DNA of 64,000 nt from UBA1205 sp045534635. Lineage in GTDB: Bacteria > Bacteroidota > Bacteroidia > Bacteroidales > WCHB1-69. How positions within the stretch are numbered: position 1 is the stretch's first letter; each line of letters starts with the position of its first letter. Made by a program: the position numbers and the translations under genes. This document shows positions 36,646 through 46,521 of the stretch, in pieces. The stretch spans positions 83,805-147,804 of the forward strand of contig JAZSKB010000039.1 of assembly GCA_045534635.1 (NCBI GenBank), written 5' to 3'. Below the pieces are notes generated by a model. It made no database searches, was not told where the DNA came from, and was given only the letters and a program-made list of their open reading frames with translations.

Positions 36646-36653
36646 CAAAAATA
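36646..36653 (-). promoter_or_regulatory. Promoter -7 box for the C5 methyltransferase operon
   Basis: Minus strand reads TATTTTTG (TAnnTTTG); transcription would begin near 36640 and include the whole structured leader. Confidence 0.4.
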
Positions 36654-36705
36654 CAATATTTTTTAATACAATTTTTTTGTTTTAGAATTTTTTTTTGTTT
36701 ATTTA

Positions 36706-36795
36706 CTGTTTTTTCGGTTGTCTTCGGCAGGCTCAGACACCGAAAAAAAACAGACAGCGAGAAAAAAACACAAAAGCAACATCGTTGCCGTTCTG
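36706..36795 (+). repeat. Dispersed hairpin repeat beside the R-M cassette
   Basis: GTGTC-type hairpin core TGTCTTCGGCAGGCTCAGACA, then a partial second arm and GCAACATCGTTGC. This merges directly into the right inverted repeat at 36785. The order of parts mirrors that on the left side of the cassette. Confidence 0.75.
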
Positions 36796-36838
36796 CTGGT
36801 TTTGCAATTCAGCAGGATTGAGTATGAGCATTTGTAAT
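36785..36838 (+). repeat. Right inverted repeat of the restriction-modification cassette
   Basis: 54 bases, 47 of them identical to the inverted copy at 34230-34283. Also readable as ...CRSAGFAIQQD-stop, the same peptide tail that the left copy gives the REase. Confidence 0.85.
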
Positions 36839-36849
36839 AATACACAACA

Positions 36850-36886
36850 AAAAAAGTGAACAATATTACTATTGTTCACTTTTTTA
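36850..36886 (-). terminator. Rho-independent terminator after the PHP phosphatase gene
   Basis: AAAAAAGTGAACAAT and ATTGTTCACTTTTTT flank a short loop, giving a stem of about 15 bp with A and T runs. It lies just beyond the last gene of the lpdA-fabD-pepE operon and may work in both directions. Confidence 0.8.
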
Positions 36887-36907
36887 TTTTTTATATTTTT
36901 CAATACA

Positions 36908-37744
36908 TTAAATCAAAGGCAATATTTGTTGGCGACCATTTATCAGAAGTACAATTTCTTTATAACCAAAATTGATAGCACACTGTTTGGCATCATTAAA
37001 TCCTAAACTAATTTCATTACTCTGATGAGCGTCCATACTTATAGTAATCGGAATATCCATTTGTTGCATTTTTTTTATTATCCAAGGAGAAGGATAAAAA
37101 GTATCACAACGTTTTTTATAAATACCTCGAGTGTTAATTTCTACCACTAAATTTTTGGATTTAATCAAATGAAGTGCTTCTTCAATATAATTTTGATACC
37201 ATTTTTCATCTTCCCGAAAATAACGATTTTGATTGTGCATTTTTATTTTATCGAAATGAGCAACAATATCAAAACATTCATTTTCAATCATTTCAAATAA
37301 TTGATAAAAATATGTTTTCACCGCTAATCGAATATCATTAGCAAAAATTTTGTTTAACCCTTCATCATAAATATCTTTATTTGGTCCATCGATAAACCAC
37401 AATTGATTTTGGTATTTTACTAAATGAACTCCACCAATAAGATATTGAATAGCATATTTTTCTTTAAAATATTGAAAAGAATTAGAACAGTGAGGAATAT
37501 AATCACATTCCAATCCATAAGATATAGGCAATTGAGGATGCAATTTTATTAATTGCTGTATTTCAGCAATATAAATTGGTAAAATGTCTTCTTTTATAGA
37601 AAATTTATTCTCAAAAGGCAACGGAGCATGCGGAGAAAATCCAAAAGCCGTAAAAGATTGTTTTACGGCTTCATCTATAAATTCTTGAGGGTCCCCTTTT
37701 CCATCGCAATAACGGCAATGGGTATGAAAATTGAATAACATCAA
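36908..37744 (-). CDS. PHP-domain phosphatase (histidinol-phosphatase type)
   Basis: A 278-residue protein with the PHP metal motifs FHTHCRYCDG near the N-terminus, a GFSPHAPLP segment, YGLECDYIP and a C-terminal SMDAHQSNEI. This matches the HisK-like histidinol-phosphate phosphatases. No other histidine biosynthesis gene is nearby, so the substrate may differ. It starts 1 base after pepE and is the last gene of the operon. Confidence 0.82.
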   Translation of the reverse strand: MMLFNFHTHCRYCDGKGDPQEFIDEAVKQSFTAFGFSPHAPLPFENKFSIKEDILPIYIAEIQQLIKLHPQLPISYGLECDYIPHCSNSFQYFKEKYAIQYLIGGVHLVKYQNQLWFIDGPNKDIYDEGLNKIFANDIRLAVKTYFYQLFEMIENECFDIVAHFDKIKMHNQNRYFREDEKWYQNYIEEALHLIKSKNLVVEINTRGIYKKRCDTFYPSPWIIKKMQQMDIPITISMDAHQSNEISLGFNDAKQCAINFGYKEIVLLINGRQQILPLI

Positions 37745-37745
37745 T

Positions 37746-38504
37746 TTATTTTAATAAAAAACTAACATCACTTCCCGGTTCAACCTCGTATGCATCTTTT
37801 CCATAATGGAAAATAATCATTTTTTTACCACCACGAAGCAACATTTTTTGTCCATCAACCCACAAAGCACACGCTTCTCTAAGTCCAACAACTGTAGTAT
37901 TTTGATTTACAGCCAAATACTCATTCAGTCTATCTTGACGAGTTTCACCACCATGTTTAATCATTTTATCAATTTCAGGTGTTGGGTCTAAATAATGCGG
38001 ATTGATTTGGAAAGGAACTAAATTAAGTGCTTTAAAACTTTTTGGTTCAACAATAGGCATATCATTAGTTGTACACAACGTAGGACAAGCCACATTAGAA
38101 CCAGCACTCCAACCGATATAAGGAGTACCATTTTTAACCTTTTCAGCAATAGCATTTATCAAATCGAAATTGTGCAATTCTGCCACCAAATGGAATGTAT
38201 TCCCACCACCAACAATAATACAATCAGCATTTTGAATAGCCTCAATTTTGTTAGTAGCCTTGTGAATAGAATTGATATTTTCAAATCCCCATTTTAGGAA
38301 AGCATTTTTTACACGTTGTTCGTAGGCATCGTAACTTTTTGGATAAGCATTCCCCGCAATATTTACACCTGCAAATGGAATGAAAACAATATTACTTTTG
38401 GCACCTACATTGTTTTGTTGACAAAAAAACTCAATTTGCGTTTGACACCAAGCCAAATAAGGTTCGCCGAAATTGGTTGAATTACTAATCAATAAAAGTT
38501 TCAT
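37746..38504 (-). CDS. pepE: Alpha-aspartyl dipeptidase, peptidase family S51
   Basis: A 252-residue serine peptidase. The nucleophile is S133 in GWSAGSN, preceded by IIVGGGNTFHL (about 97-106), both characteristic of PepE, which cleaves Asp-Xaa dipeptides in the cytoplasm. The FQINPHYLDP segment carries the conserved histidine. Confidence 0.92.
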   Translation of the reverse strand: MKLLLISNSTNFGEPYLAWCQTQIEFFCQQNNVGAKSNIVFIPFAGVNIAGNAYPKSYDAYEQRVKNAFLKWGFENINSIHKATNKIEAIQNADCIIVGGGNTFHLVAELHNFDLINAIAEKVKNGTPYIGWSAGSNVACPTLCTTNDMPIVEPKSFKALNLVPFQINPHYLDPTPEIDKMIKHGGETRQDRLNEYLAVNQNTTVVGLREACALWVDGQKMLLRGGKKMIIFHYGKDAYEVEPGSDVSFLLK

Positions 38505-38522
38505 AATCTATATATTTAATAA

Positions 38523-39404
38523 TTATTCTGAAATACTTTCTACCATTACCTCAGGAGCGATTTTTTTTATCAAACCTTGCAAAACAACTCCTGGACCTAT
38601 TTCTGTAAAATGAGATGCTCCATCTGCTACCATATTTTTAACAATAGCAGTCCAAAGAACAGGAGCAGTAAGTTGTTCTATAAGATTTTGTTTTATTGAA
38701 ACCGTATCCATTGAAGGTTTTGCAGTAAAATTTTGATAAATTGGACAAATGGGAGTATTGAAATGTACTTTATCAATAGCCTCAGCCAATTCTTTTCGAG
38801 CAGTTTCCATAAATGGAGAATGAAAAGCACCACTTACTTTCAATGGCAAAACACGTTTTGCACCAGCCTCTTTAAGTACATTCCCAATTTCTTCAATTCC
38901 TTTTACAGAACCAGAAATAACTACTTGTCCTGGACAATTAAAATTAGCAGCGACAACAATTTCTTTTGATTTTTGACAAATTTCCACAACTTTTTCATCG
39001 TCAAGCCCCAAAACTGCAGCCATAATAGAAGATTGTTCTTCACAAGATTTTTGCATAGCCATAGCACGTTTTGACACCAAACGTAACCCATCTTCAAAAG
39101 AAAGGCAACCATTGGCAACCAAAGCAGAAAATTCTCCCAAAGAATGTCCAGCAACCATATCAGGTTGAATACCATTATTCAATGTTGCTGCCAAAATTGT
39201 AGAATGCAAAAAAACTGCTGGTTGAGTTACTTTGGTCTGTTTTAGGTCTTCTTCTGTTCCTGAAAACATAATATCACTAATACGAAAACCTAAAATTTCG
39301 TTTGCTTGTTCAAAATATTTACGAGCAATATCATTTGATTGATAAAGGGATTTGCCCATTCCAACAAATTGGGCACCTTGCCCCGGAAAAACATATACCT
39401 TCAT
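38523..39404 (-). CDS. fabD: Malonyl-CoA:ACP transacylase
   Basis: A 293-residue fatty-acid synthesis enzyme. It begins MKVYVFPGQGAQFVGMG, with nucleophile S88 in GHSLGE and the partner histidine in VSGAFHSPFM. It loads malonyl groups on acyl carrier protein. It lies 17 bases after lpdA. Confidence 0.96.
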   Translation of the reverse strand: MKVYVFPGQGAQFVGMGKSLYQSNDIARKYFEQANEILGFRISDIMFSGTEEDLKQTKVTQPAVFLHSTILAATLNNGIQPDMVAGHSLGEFSALVANGCLSFEDGLRLVSKRAMAMQKSCEEQSSIMAAVLGLDDEKVVEICQKSKEIVVAANFNCPGQVVISGSVKGIEEIGNVLKEAGAKRVLPLKVSGAFHSPFMETARKELAEAIDKVHFNTPICPIYQNFTAKPSMDTVSIKQNLIEQLTAPVLWTAIVKNMVADGASHFTEIGPGVVLQGLIKKIAPEVMVESISE

Positions 39405-39421
39405 ATTTTATCTTTTATTAA

Positions 39422-40819
39422 TTATAAATGTATTGCTTTATCTATTGCTGCCTCTACGGCTTCCATAACGGCTTCCGACATAGTAGGATGTGGATGTATA
39501 GTACTTAAAATTTGCTCCGCTGTAATATTTTCTTGTCGTGCTAAAGTTCCTTCTGCAATCATTTCGGTAACATTATCTCCCACCATGTGGAATCCTAACA
39601 TTTGATTCGTTTTTGCATCAACAATTACTTTCACCAAACCATCTCTATTGCCTGCTGCTGTTGCTTTTCCAGAAGCGGTAAATGGAAATTTTCCCACTTT
39701 GATTTCATAACCTGCCTCTATTGCTTTCTTTTCTGTCATACCAACAGAAGCCACTTCTGGAGTTGTATATGTACATCCCGGAATGTTGTTATAATTAACT
39801 ATTTGAGGATGATGTCCTGCCAATTTTTCTACACAAACAATTGCTTCACGCGAAGCCACATGAGCCAATGCAGGTCCATGAACAATATCCCCTATCGCAT
39901 AAACACCTTCTACATTGGTACGATAATATTCGTCAACAATTACTTTACCACGTTCTACTGCGATTCCAGTTTCTTCCAACCCTAAATTATCAATATTTGT
40001 TTGTACACCAACTGCCGATAAAACAACATCTGCTTCTATTTCAATAATATTTCCTCGTTTATCTTTAACTTTGGCAATACATTTCTCTTTAGAAGTATCG
40101 ACTTCTTCTACAGACGCTTCTGTCATTACTTTCATACCTTGTTTGCGGAAACATCTATCCACTTGTTTGGATATTTCTTCATCTTCAACAGGTAAAATAT
40201 TGGGTAATAACTCTATAAGTGTAACTTTTGTTCCTAAACTATTGTAGAAAAATGCCAATTCACTACCAATTGCTCCACTACCTACTACAATCATCGATTC
40301 AGGTTGTTGAGCCAATGTCAACGCTTGTCGGTAACCAATAATTTTTTTACCATCTTGAGGTAAATTTGGCAAAACTCGCGAACGTGCTCCTGTGGCTAAA
40401 ATAATATGTTTTGATGTATATTGTTGTACATTCCCGTCATTATCGGTAACTTCTACCACTTTATTTGGTTTAATTTTACCATGTCCGGCTATAATTTCAA
40501 TATTATTTTTTTTGAATAAAAATTGTATTCCTTTGCTCATATTTTCAGCAACGGCTCTACTGCGAGCAACAATAGCAGCAAAATCTGGTTTAACTTCCCC
40601 AGAACATGTTATACCATAATCTGCACTATGTTGCATATATCTATATACTTGTGCCGATTTCATCAATGCTTTGGTAGGAATACAGCCCCAATTGAGACAA
40701 ATACCTCCCAATTCTGCACGTTCTACTACTGCTGTCTTCAAACCTAATTGTGATGCTTTTATTGCTGCAACATAACCTCCAGGACCACTTCCTATTACTA
40801 TTAAATCAAAATTTTCCAT
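39422..40819 (-). CDS. lpdA: Dihydrolipoyl dehydrogenase
   Basis: A 465-residue flavoprotein, the E3 subunit of 2-oxoacid dehydrogenase or glycine-cleavage complexes. The FAD motif is GSGPGG (10-15), the redox disulfide C41/C46 is in GGICLNWGCIPTK, and the C-terminal HPHPTMSEAVMEA holds the catalytic His-Glu pair. It is the first gene of the operon ending with the PHP phosphatase. Confidence 0.96.
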   Translation of the reverse strand: MENFDLIVIGSGPGGYVAAIKASQLGLKTAVVERAELGGICLNWGCIPTKALMKSAQVYRYMQHSADYGITCSGEVKPDFAAIVARSRAVAENMSKGIQFLFKKNNIEIIAGHGKIKPNKVVEVTDNDGNVQQYTSKHIILATGARSRVLPNLPQDGKKIIGYRQALTLAQQPESMIVVGSGAIGSELAFFYNSLGTKVTLIELLPNILPVEDEEISKQVDRCFRKQGMKVMTEASVEEVDTSKEKCIAKVKDKRGNIIEIEADVVLSAVGVQTNIDNLGLEETGIAVERGKVIVDEYYRTNVEGVYAIGDIVHGPALAHVASREAIVCVEKLAGHHPQIVNYNNIPGCTYTTPEVASVGMTEKKAIEAGYEIKVGKFPFTASGKATAAGNRDGLVKVIVDAKTNQMLGFHMVGDNVTEMIAEGTLARQENITAEQILSTIHPHPTMSEAVMEAVEAAIDKAIHL

Positions 40820-41142
40820 ACTACTTAATTTATTTTTGCAAAGATAACACTTTTATTTTTTACTTATCTTATAGATTCAACTTAAAATAAAAAAATCTCA
40901 GCCCGCTGAGCAATGGCAAAAATGCAATAGTAATTATTTCATAGTTAACGGTCAGATTAAAATTTTCTATTTTTCTATACTACAAATACCGTGCCAAAGA
41001 TAAAAAAATGAAATAAAAACAATATTTTATTTTTATTTGCGTAACAAAAATTACGATTATAGATTCTATTTTATTAGTGTTATTTTTGTATCTTTGCACA
41101 AAAATAGAACTTTTTACAATATATACAAATTGAAGTAACAAT
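40820..41142. other. Divergent promoter region with a CTCAGC/GCTGAG hairpin
   Basis: Holds a minus-strand -7 box TATCTTTG (40839-40846) for lpdA and a plus-strand TATCTTTG (41089-41096) for the outer-membrane protein gene. Between them is CTCAGC-CC-GCTGAG (40897-40910), a perfect 6-bp palindrome that may be an operator. The rest is AT-rich. Confidence 0.6.
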
Positions 41143-44100
41143 TTGAAAAAAAGATATTTATTATTGATGATTTTGCTTTTTTTGCTTTCCATTGGAGCAA
41201 TGGGGCAAGATATTGTTTCAAAAAAAACAAAAACATTTGTCATAGAACAAGATACTATTGTTTTAGACACAAATTCTTTGGTCTGGGGAAGTATTGAAAT
41301 CTCCAATTTGCAACCAACAGACTATACCATTGATTATTTAAGAGGACTTTTGATTATTAAAAATCCTGCTATAAAAAAACAAAATATCAGTGTTTCATAT
41401 CGATGTTATCCCTATAGTTTGGGAGAAAAAAAACAAAGATATTCAACAGACTTAATTGAAAAACACATATACAATCCCATTATTAAATTAAATACGACAC
41501 CTTTAGAACAACCTACTTTTGATGAAATTTTTTCTGATTCAAAATTAAACACCTATGGTAGTCTTTCTCGCGGAATTTCTATTGGAAATAGTCAAGATAT
41601 GATTGTAAATTCCAATTTGAATTTACAACTATCGGGAAAATTAAGCGAAGATATAGAAATATTAGCCACAATTACAGACCAAAATATCCCTATTCAACCA
41701 GAAGGGAATAGTGCTCAATTACAAGAATTTGACAAAGTCTTTATTCAAATGAAATACAAAGACAAAGCAACATTATTGGCTGGAGATGTTGAAAATGAAT
41801 CAAATGGGAACGCTTATTTTATGTCCTATCGAAGAATGGGACAAGGATTAAAAATGAATACCGATTTTCAATCTATCAATAAAAAAAAGGATACAACACA
41901 TTACAATATCAATTTTAGTGGAACCGTCGCCAAAGGTGTTTATTGTGTGCAGAATATAATACCAATAGAATCAAATCAAGGACCTTATAGATTAGTAGGA
42001 AAGAATAATGAAACCTACATTATAATTTTAGCAGGTAGCGAACGAGTTTATATCAATGAAGTGCTTTTGCAACGAGGCGAAGATAACGATTATGTTATCA
42101 ATTATAATTCTGGAGAAATAACATTTACCGCAAAACAAGTCATCACTAAAGATAAACGCATTGTTGTTGAATATGAATATGTTGACCAAAGTTATCTTCA
42201 TTCAACAATGTTATTAGATGCCAAAATTGAACATAAAAAATGGGCATTTCGTTTCAATTTGTTTAGTGAACAAGACCACAAAAACCAAACAAATTCTTTG
42301 GAGTTGAACAACGAACAAAAACGACTCTTGTCTTCCTTGGATAAAGGTATTGACAAAGCAATTTTATCGAATATTGATAGTGTTGGTTTTCAATCAAATG
42401 AAATTATGTATAAAATGATAGATACCATTGTAAATGGCATAATTTTCGATAGTGTATTTGTTTATTCCAACAATCCAGATAGTGCATATTATCGATTAGG
42501 ATTTTCTTTAGTTGGCGACCATCAAGGAAATTATATTTTATCCGAAAGCATTGTAAATGGACGAGTTTATGTTTGGGTTGCTCCTATCAATGGTATTCCT
42601 CAAGGAAATTATGCTCCAATACAACAGATAAGTACACCTAAATGTTTACAAATGTATGCTATTGGCATTGATTATCAAGTTCATAAAACAACAAAACTTT
42701 CTTTCGATGCGGCTTTATCAAACAATGATATTAATACTTTTTCAAAAAAAGACAATAGTGATAATATTGGATATGGATTAAAAATAAATTTACTTAATGA
42801 AACCGATTTAAAGAAAAAAACTTCACAATTGGCTCACTGGAAAATGAATTTAGAAGCTTTTTATGAAACCAAAAACAATACATTTTCTTATATTGATGAT
42901 TATCAAGATAAAGATTTTCGCAGAAACTACAATATCAACGATACTTTGATGAACAATTCATATCATTATATGGGAATAGATATTAATTTTAAACATATTC
43001 AAAAAGGTAGTGCAAAACTTGCTTCTGAACTTTTTCTTATTCCGACATATAATTATTATGGAAATAGAAATTTCCTTGCTGCCAATTACCAAACCAAAGG
43101 CGTTAAAATGGGTTTGGAGGCTGCAATTCTCAAAAATCGACAATTGGATTTTGAAACGCAATTTATTCAACACAAAGAAGTCATTAGCAGTGATTTAAAA
43201 TTTGTTAATATCGGAATTGCCAATGAAATGGAAGTAAATTTTTATCAAACTTTATTACACAAAATAATGCCAGAAAGTTTTGCTTCCAACGAACTGACTT
43301 TTTTTATCAAAAATAGTGATAGCTTATCAAATTATGCATTTGGATTGAATTATACAAACAGAATAGATGCCGACGGAATAGATTCTGTATTAAGCAATTA
43401 TGCTATTGCACATCAAATTGGAGCAAATCTTGATATTTTAAAATTAAAAAACAACATATTAAGATTCAATGCTTCATATCGTTATTTAGATTATCGTGAT
43501 AGCATTGGAGAAAACACATTATTGACAAATTTAGATTACCAAGCCAGATGGTTCAAAGGAGCAATACAAATGGGTTTGTACTACGAAATCGGTAGTGGAA
43601 TGGAAGAAAAAAAAGAATATTCTTATTTAAAAGTAGTTGATGGACAAGGCGTTTATCAATGGATAGACTACAATAACAACGGAATAGAAGAATTAAACGA
43701 ATACGAAGTTGCTAAATATCAATACGAAGCAAATTACATTCGATTGTGGCGAACTTCAAATCAGTATATAAAAACATTTAATAATCAATTTTCTGGAAGT
43801 TTTGTTTTGCGACCTGCTTCAGTATGGAGACAAGAAAAAGGAATAAAAAAATTTCTTGCCCGTTTTGCCAATACTACCACTTATCGTTCTTTGTATAAAA
43901 ATACACTTCAAGGACTTGTTGGAATGTTTAATCCTTTCTATATCAATGTAACCGATACCAATTTGGTAACAGCCTCTGGAAATTTTAGAAATGTATTTTC
44001 TTTCAACCAAATGAGTTCTATTTGGGGAGCAGAAGTGATATACAACAATTCTCAATCTAAAAATCTAACAGTCAATGGTTTTGAAGCATTTGATGTTTAT

Positions 44101-44613
44101 TCTTGTTTAGTTAATACACGTTGGAATATCAAACAATCTTTTACTTTTAACGCTAATTATGAAAATGGTTTCAAAATTAGAAAAAGTGAATATATGAACA
44201 AAAATTACAATCTATCCCAAAATACTTTAACTGGAATATTTTCTTATCAATATAAAACAAATTTCAAACTAAGTTGTTCGTATGCTTACACGCAGAAAAA
44301 CAACAAAATAGATGATAATGAATTATACATTGGAAACAAAGCAAGTATAGAAGTTAATTATAGAATTGTAAAACGTGGCAATTTGATTTTTAAAACAGAT
44401 TATTATTATATCCTTTTTCGAGGAAATACTAATAGTTCAGTTGCATACGAAATGTTAGAGGCATTGCAAGCAGGCAATAACTTGGTTTTTCATCTAAATT
44501 TTCAAACAACATTGTTAGAAAATTTACAACTTAATATCAATTACGAAGGCAGAATATCATCGGGAGAAAAAATGAAACATTTGGCAAGTGTTGATTTGAG
44601 AGCATTTTTTTAA
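41143..44613 (+). CDS. Large secreted outer-membrane-type protein of unknown function
   Basis: A 1156-residue protein with a signal peptide (about 1-21, KKRYLLLMILLFLLSIGAMG-Q). The start is TTG at 41143; no ATG fits the signal peptide. Residues about 138-200 contain SRGISIGNSQDMIVNSNLNL and ITDQNIPIQPEGN, a signature shared by a group of uncharacterised Bacteroidota envelope proteins and reminiscent of SprA. The second half alternates aromatic and polar residues as in a beta-barrel and ends in FF. It is probably an outer-membrane barrel; its role is not known. Confidence 0.7.
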   Translation: MKKRYLLLMILLFLLSIGAMGQDIVSKKTKTFVIEQDTIVLDTNSLVWGSIEISNLQPTDYTIDYLRGLLIIKNPAIKKQNISVSYRCYPYSLGEKKQRYSTDLIEKHIYNPIIKLNTTPLEQPTFDEIFSDSKLNTYGSLSRGISIGNSQDMIVNSNLNLQLSGKLSEDIEILATITDQNIPIQPEGNSAQLQEFDKVFIQMKYKDKATLLAGDVENESNGNAYFMSYRRMGQGLKMNTDFQSINKKKDTTHYNINFSGTVAKGVYCVQNIIPIESNQGPYRLVGKNNETYIIILAGSERVYINEVLLQRGEDNDYVINYNSGEITFTAKQVITKDKRIVVEYEYVDQSYLHSTMLLDAKIEHKKWAFRFNLFSEQDHKNQTNSLELNNEQKRLLSSLDKGIDKAILSNIDSVGFQSNEIMYKMIDTIVNGIIFDSVFVYSNNPDSAYYRLGFSLVGDHQGNYILSESIVNGRVYVWVAPINGIPQGNYAPIQQISTPKCLQMYAIGIDYQVHKTTKLSFDAALSNNDINTFSKKDNSDNIGYGLKINLLNETDLKKKTSQLAHWKMNLEAFYETKNNTFSYIDDYQDKDFRRNYNINDTLMNNSYHYMGIDINFKHIQKGSAKLASELFLIPTYNYYGNRNFLAANYQTKGVKMGLEAAILKNRQLDFETQFIQHKEVISSDLKFVNIGIANEMEVNFYQTLLHKIMPESFASNELTFFIKNSDSLSNYAFGLNYTNRIDADGIDSVLSNYAIAHQIGANLDILKLKNNILRFNASYRYLDYRDSIGENTLLTNLDYQARWFKGAIQMGLYYEIGSGMEEKKEYSYLKVVDGQGVYQWIDYNNNGIEELNEYEVAKYQYEANYIRLWRTSNQYIKTFNNQFSGSFVLRPASVWRQEKGIKKFLARFANTTTYRSLYKNTLQGLVGMFNPFYINVTDTNLVTASGNFRNVFSFNQMSSIWGAEVIYNNSQSKNLTVNGFEAFDVYSCLVNTRWNIKQSFTFNANYENGFKIRKSEYMNKNYNLSQNTLTGIFSYQYKTNFKLSCSYAYTQKNNKIDDNELYIGNKASIEVNYRIVKRGNLIFKTDYYYILFRGNTNSSVAYEMLEALQAGNNLVFHLNFQTTLLENLQLNINYEGRISSGEKMKHLASVDLRAFF

Positions 44614-44633
44614 ATCACATATTACACAGTAAA

Positions 44634-46004
44634 TCAACAATTTATTTTTACTAACTCTCTAAAACAATCACCACGGTGTTCAAAATTTCTAAAACTATCG
44701 TAACTTGCTGCCGCTGGAGAAAGTAAACAAATTTTACCTTTTGAAGTAATTTGTTTCGCTAAATCAACAATCTCAGGATAAGTATCTTTGAAAAACAATT
44801 CTTTAATACCTTTTTGTTTAAATAAATGCATCATTCTTTCCCCTGCTTTACCTGTAAAAATAAAATTTCGTACTTTTTTATTTGAAAAATAATCTACAAG
44901 CGATTGATAATCAATCCCTCTATCCATTCCACCAAGAATAAGGGTGTCCACATTTTCCAAAGCATCCACTGCTGCAATAGTTGCTTGCGGAATAGTAGAA
45001 ATACTATCGTTGTAAAAAGTAATACCTTGATATGTGCCTATATTTTCTAAACGATGTTTTAATGGTTGAAATGTTGGCAAAAATTGCATAATATCTTCAA
45101 TATTAACATTTTCTAAACAACTAATAGCAGCAACAACTGCCGTTAAATTGGCATAATTGTGAATACCTTTCAAAGGAAAAATTTCGGTATTCAATGGTAG
45201 TATTTTTTGTCGCTTGTCGTTTACAACAATATGATTATCATTAAAATAACAATATGAATTATTTATATCATTTACAGAAAAACCTTTAGAAAAACTTACA
45301 AAATATTGATTTCTAATAAGATTCATAATCCTCTCATCATCAATATTATATACAAAAAAATCGTCTTTATTTTGACACAAAGCAATATTGTATTTTGCTT
45401 TTTGATAATCAAGATAAGTATTATAATGGTCAAGATGTTCTTCGAACAAATTGAGCAAAATCGCAATATGAGGTGCTTGATGAATAAATTCTAATTGATG
45501 AGAAGATAACTCTAAAACTATATAAGTTTGAGGCTCAATATTGTCAATTAATTCAAAAAGTGGTAATCCAATATTTCCACCAAAAACAACATTTTTATTT
45601 AAATTACTTATTATATGATAGATAAGTGAAGAAGTTGTACTTTTTCCTTTAGTACCAGTAACACCTATACATTGTTGAGCATAAGCACGCAAAAACAAAT
45701 CAGTTTGCGAACTAATTTTTTCTTTATCAATTGTTTGTATAATACTTTTAAGACTTATTCCAGGAGATTTTATGACTAAATCAAAATCATTAATAGTATC
45801 CAAATAATGCTCTCCCAAAAGCAACTGAATATGAGAATCATTGAATTTTTTAGAATCTATATTTGTATTTTTATCGGCTATAGTTAACTCTATATCAGGT
45901 AAATGTTTTCTAATAAATTTATAACTTGATTCTCCTTCTCGTCCATAACCTAAAAGAAGGATTTTTTTTCCTTTTAAAAAATTGATAATATTAAATGTTG
46001 TCAC
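44634..46004 (-). CDS. murD: UDP-N-acetylmuramoylalanine--D-glutamate ligase
   Basis: A 456-residue peptidoglycan-precursor ligase. The N-terminal UDP-binding domain has LLLGYGREGESS, the central ATP-binding motif is GVTGTKGKSTTSS, and the C-terminal domain has the YNDSISTIPQAT segment. It adds D-Glu to UDP-MurNAc-L-Ala. It stands alone rather than in a dcw cluster and overlaps the upstream MerR gene by 4 bases. Confidence 0.96.
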   Translation of the reverse strand: MTTFNIINFLKGKKILLLGYGREGESSYKFIRKHLPDIELTIADKNTNIDSKKFNDSHIQLLLGEHYLDTINDFDLVIKSPGISLKSIIQTIDKEKISSQTDLFLRAYAQQCIGVTGTKGKSTTSSLIYHIISNLNKNVVFGGNIGLPLFELIDNIEPQTYIVLELSSHQLEFIHQAPHIAILLNLFEEHLDHYNTYLDYQKAKYNIALCQNKDDFFVYNIDDERIMNLIRNQYFVSFSKGFSVNDINNSYCYFNDNHIVVNDKRQKILPLNTEIFPLKGIHNYANLTAVVAAISCLENVNIEDIMQFLPTFQPLKHRLENIGTYQGITFYNDSISTIPQATIAAVDALENVDTLILGGMDRGIDYQSLVDYFSNKKVRNFIFTGKAGERMMHLFKQKGIKELFFKDTYPEIVDLAKQITSKGKICLLSPAAASYDSFRNFEHRGDCFRELVKINC

Positions 46005-46342
46005 TCGTCTAAATTATTTTTAATATCTATTAAAAAATCTTTTATTTTTGATAAAGAATTTTGAATTTGTACGTTTCTATCTACAATTTTTCGATTGGAA
46101 GATAATTTTTCTCTTGCTCCATCAATGGTATAACCTTTAATTTTTAACAAATAGTAAATACTTTTTATTGTATTTATGTCATCTTGGGTATAGTAACGAG
46201 TACCTGCTTTGTTTTTGTAGGGATGCAATTGTGGAAATTCTGTTTCCCAGAATCGAATCATTGATGGATTTATGCTAAACATTCTGGCAACTTCTCCGAT
46301 AGAATAATATGTTTTTTCGCTTTTTTTTTCTTGCTCTATCAT
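46001..46342 (-). CDS. MerR family transcriptional regulator
   Basis: A 113-residue protein with the MerR winged helix-turn-helix (residues about 11-80: YYSIGEVARMFSINPSMIRF then GTRYYTQDDINTIKSIYYLL) and a short C-terminal helix without effector cysteines. It overlaps murD by the 4-base ATGA, so both are co-translated. Its target is unknown. Confidence 0.93.
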   Translation of the reverse strand: MIEQEKKSEKTYYSIGEVARMFSINPSMIRFWETEFPQLHPYKNKAGTRYYTQDDINTIKSIYYLLKIKGYTIDGAREKLSSNRKIVDRNVQIQNSLSKIKDFLIDIKNNLDE

Positions 46343-46409
46343 AAGTTGTTTTTTTATTTATCTGAAAATAACCACGTTATATTATTTTTATTGAAAAAAA
46401 ATTAACAGA

Positions 46410-46417
46410 CAAAGATA
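46410..46417 (-). promoter_or_regulatory. Promoter -7 box for the MerR-murD operon
   Basis: Minus strand TATCTTTG (TAnnTTTG), about 70 bases upstream of the MerR ATG. Confidence 0.45.
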
Positions 46418-46463
46418 AAAAAAATAAAATTGATAGAAGTAAAAATATACCAATTTTTTTTTG

Positions 46464-46471
46464 TAACTTTG
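46464..46471 (+). promoter_or_regulatory. Promoter -7 box for the gene at 46522
   Basis: TAACTTTG (TAnnTTTG), 50 bases before the start codon. Confidence 0.45.
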
Positions 46472-46521
46472 CCAACTGAATAAAAATCGGAATAAATGTG
46501 TAATAATTATAATATCAAATT

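Larger units (their letters stand above)
36379..36907. other. Intergenic region between the R-M cassette and the PHP phosphatase gene
   Basis: About 530 bases holding, from left to right, the structured leader, the cassette promoter with its palindrome, hairpin repeats (36706-36795), the right inverted repeat (36785-36838) and a terminator. The open frame at 36618-36821 on the plus strand is encoded by repeats and is not a gene. Confidence 0.8.

Noticed and set aside
34230..36838. Calling the bracketed cassette an insertion sequence
   Set aside because: There is no transposase and no target-site duplication can be shown outside the inverted repeats; the repeats belong to a dispersed family found elsewhere in the window.
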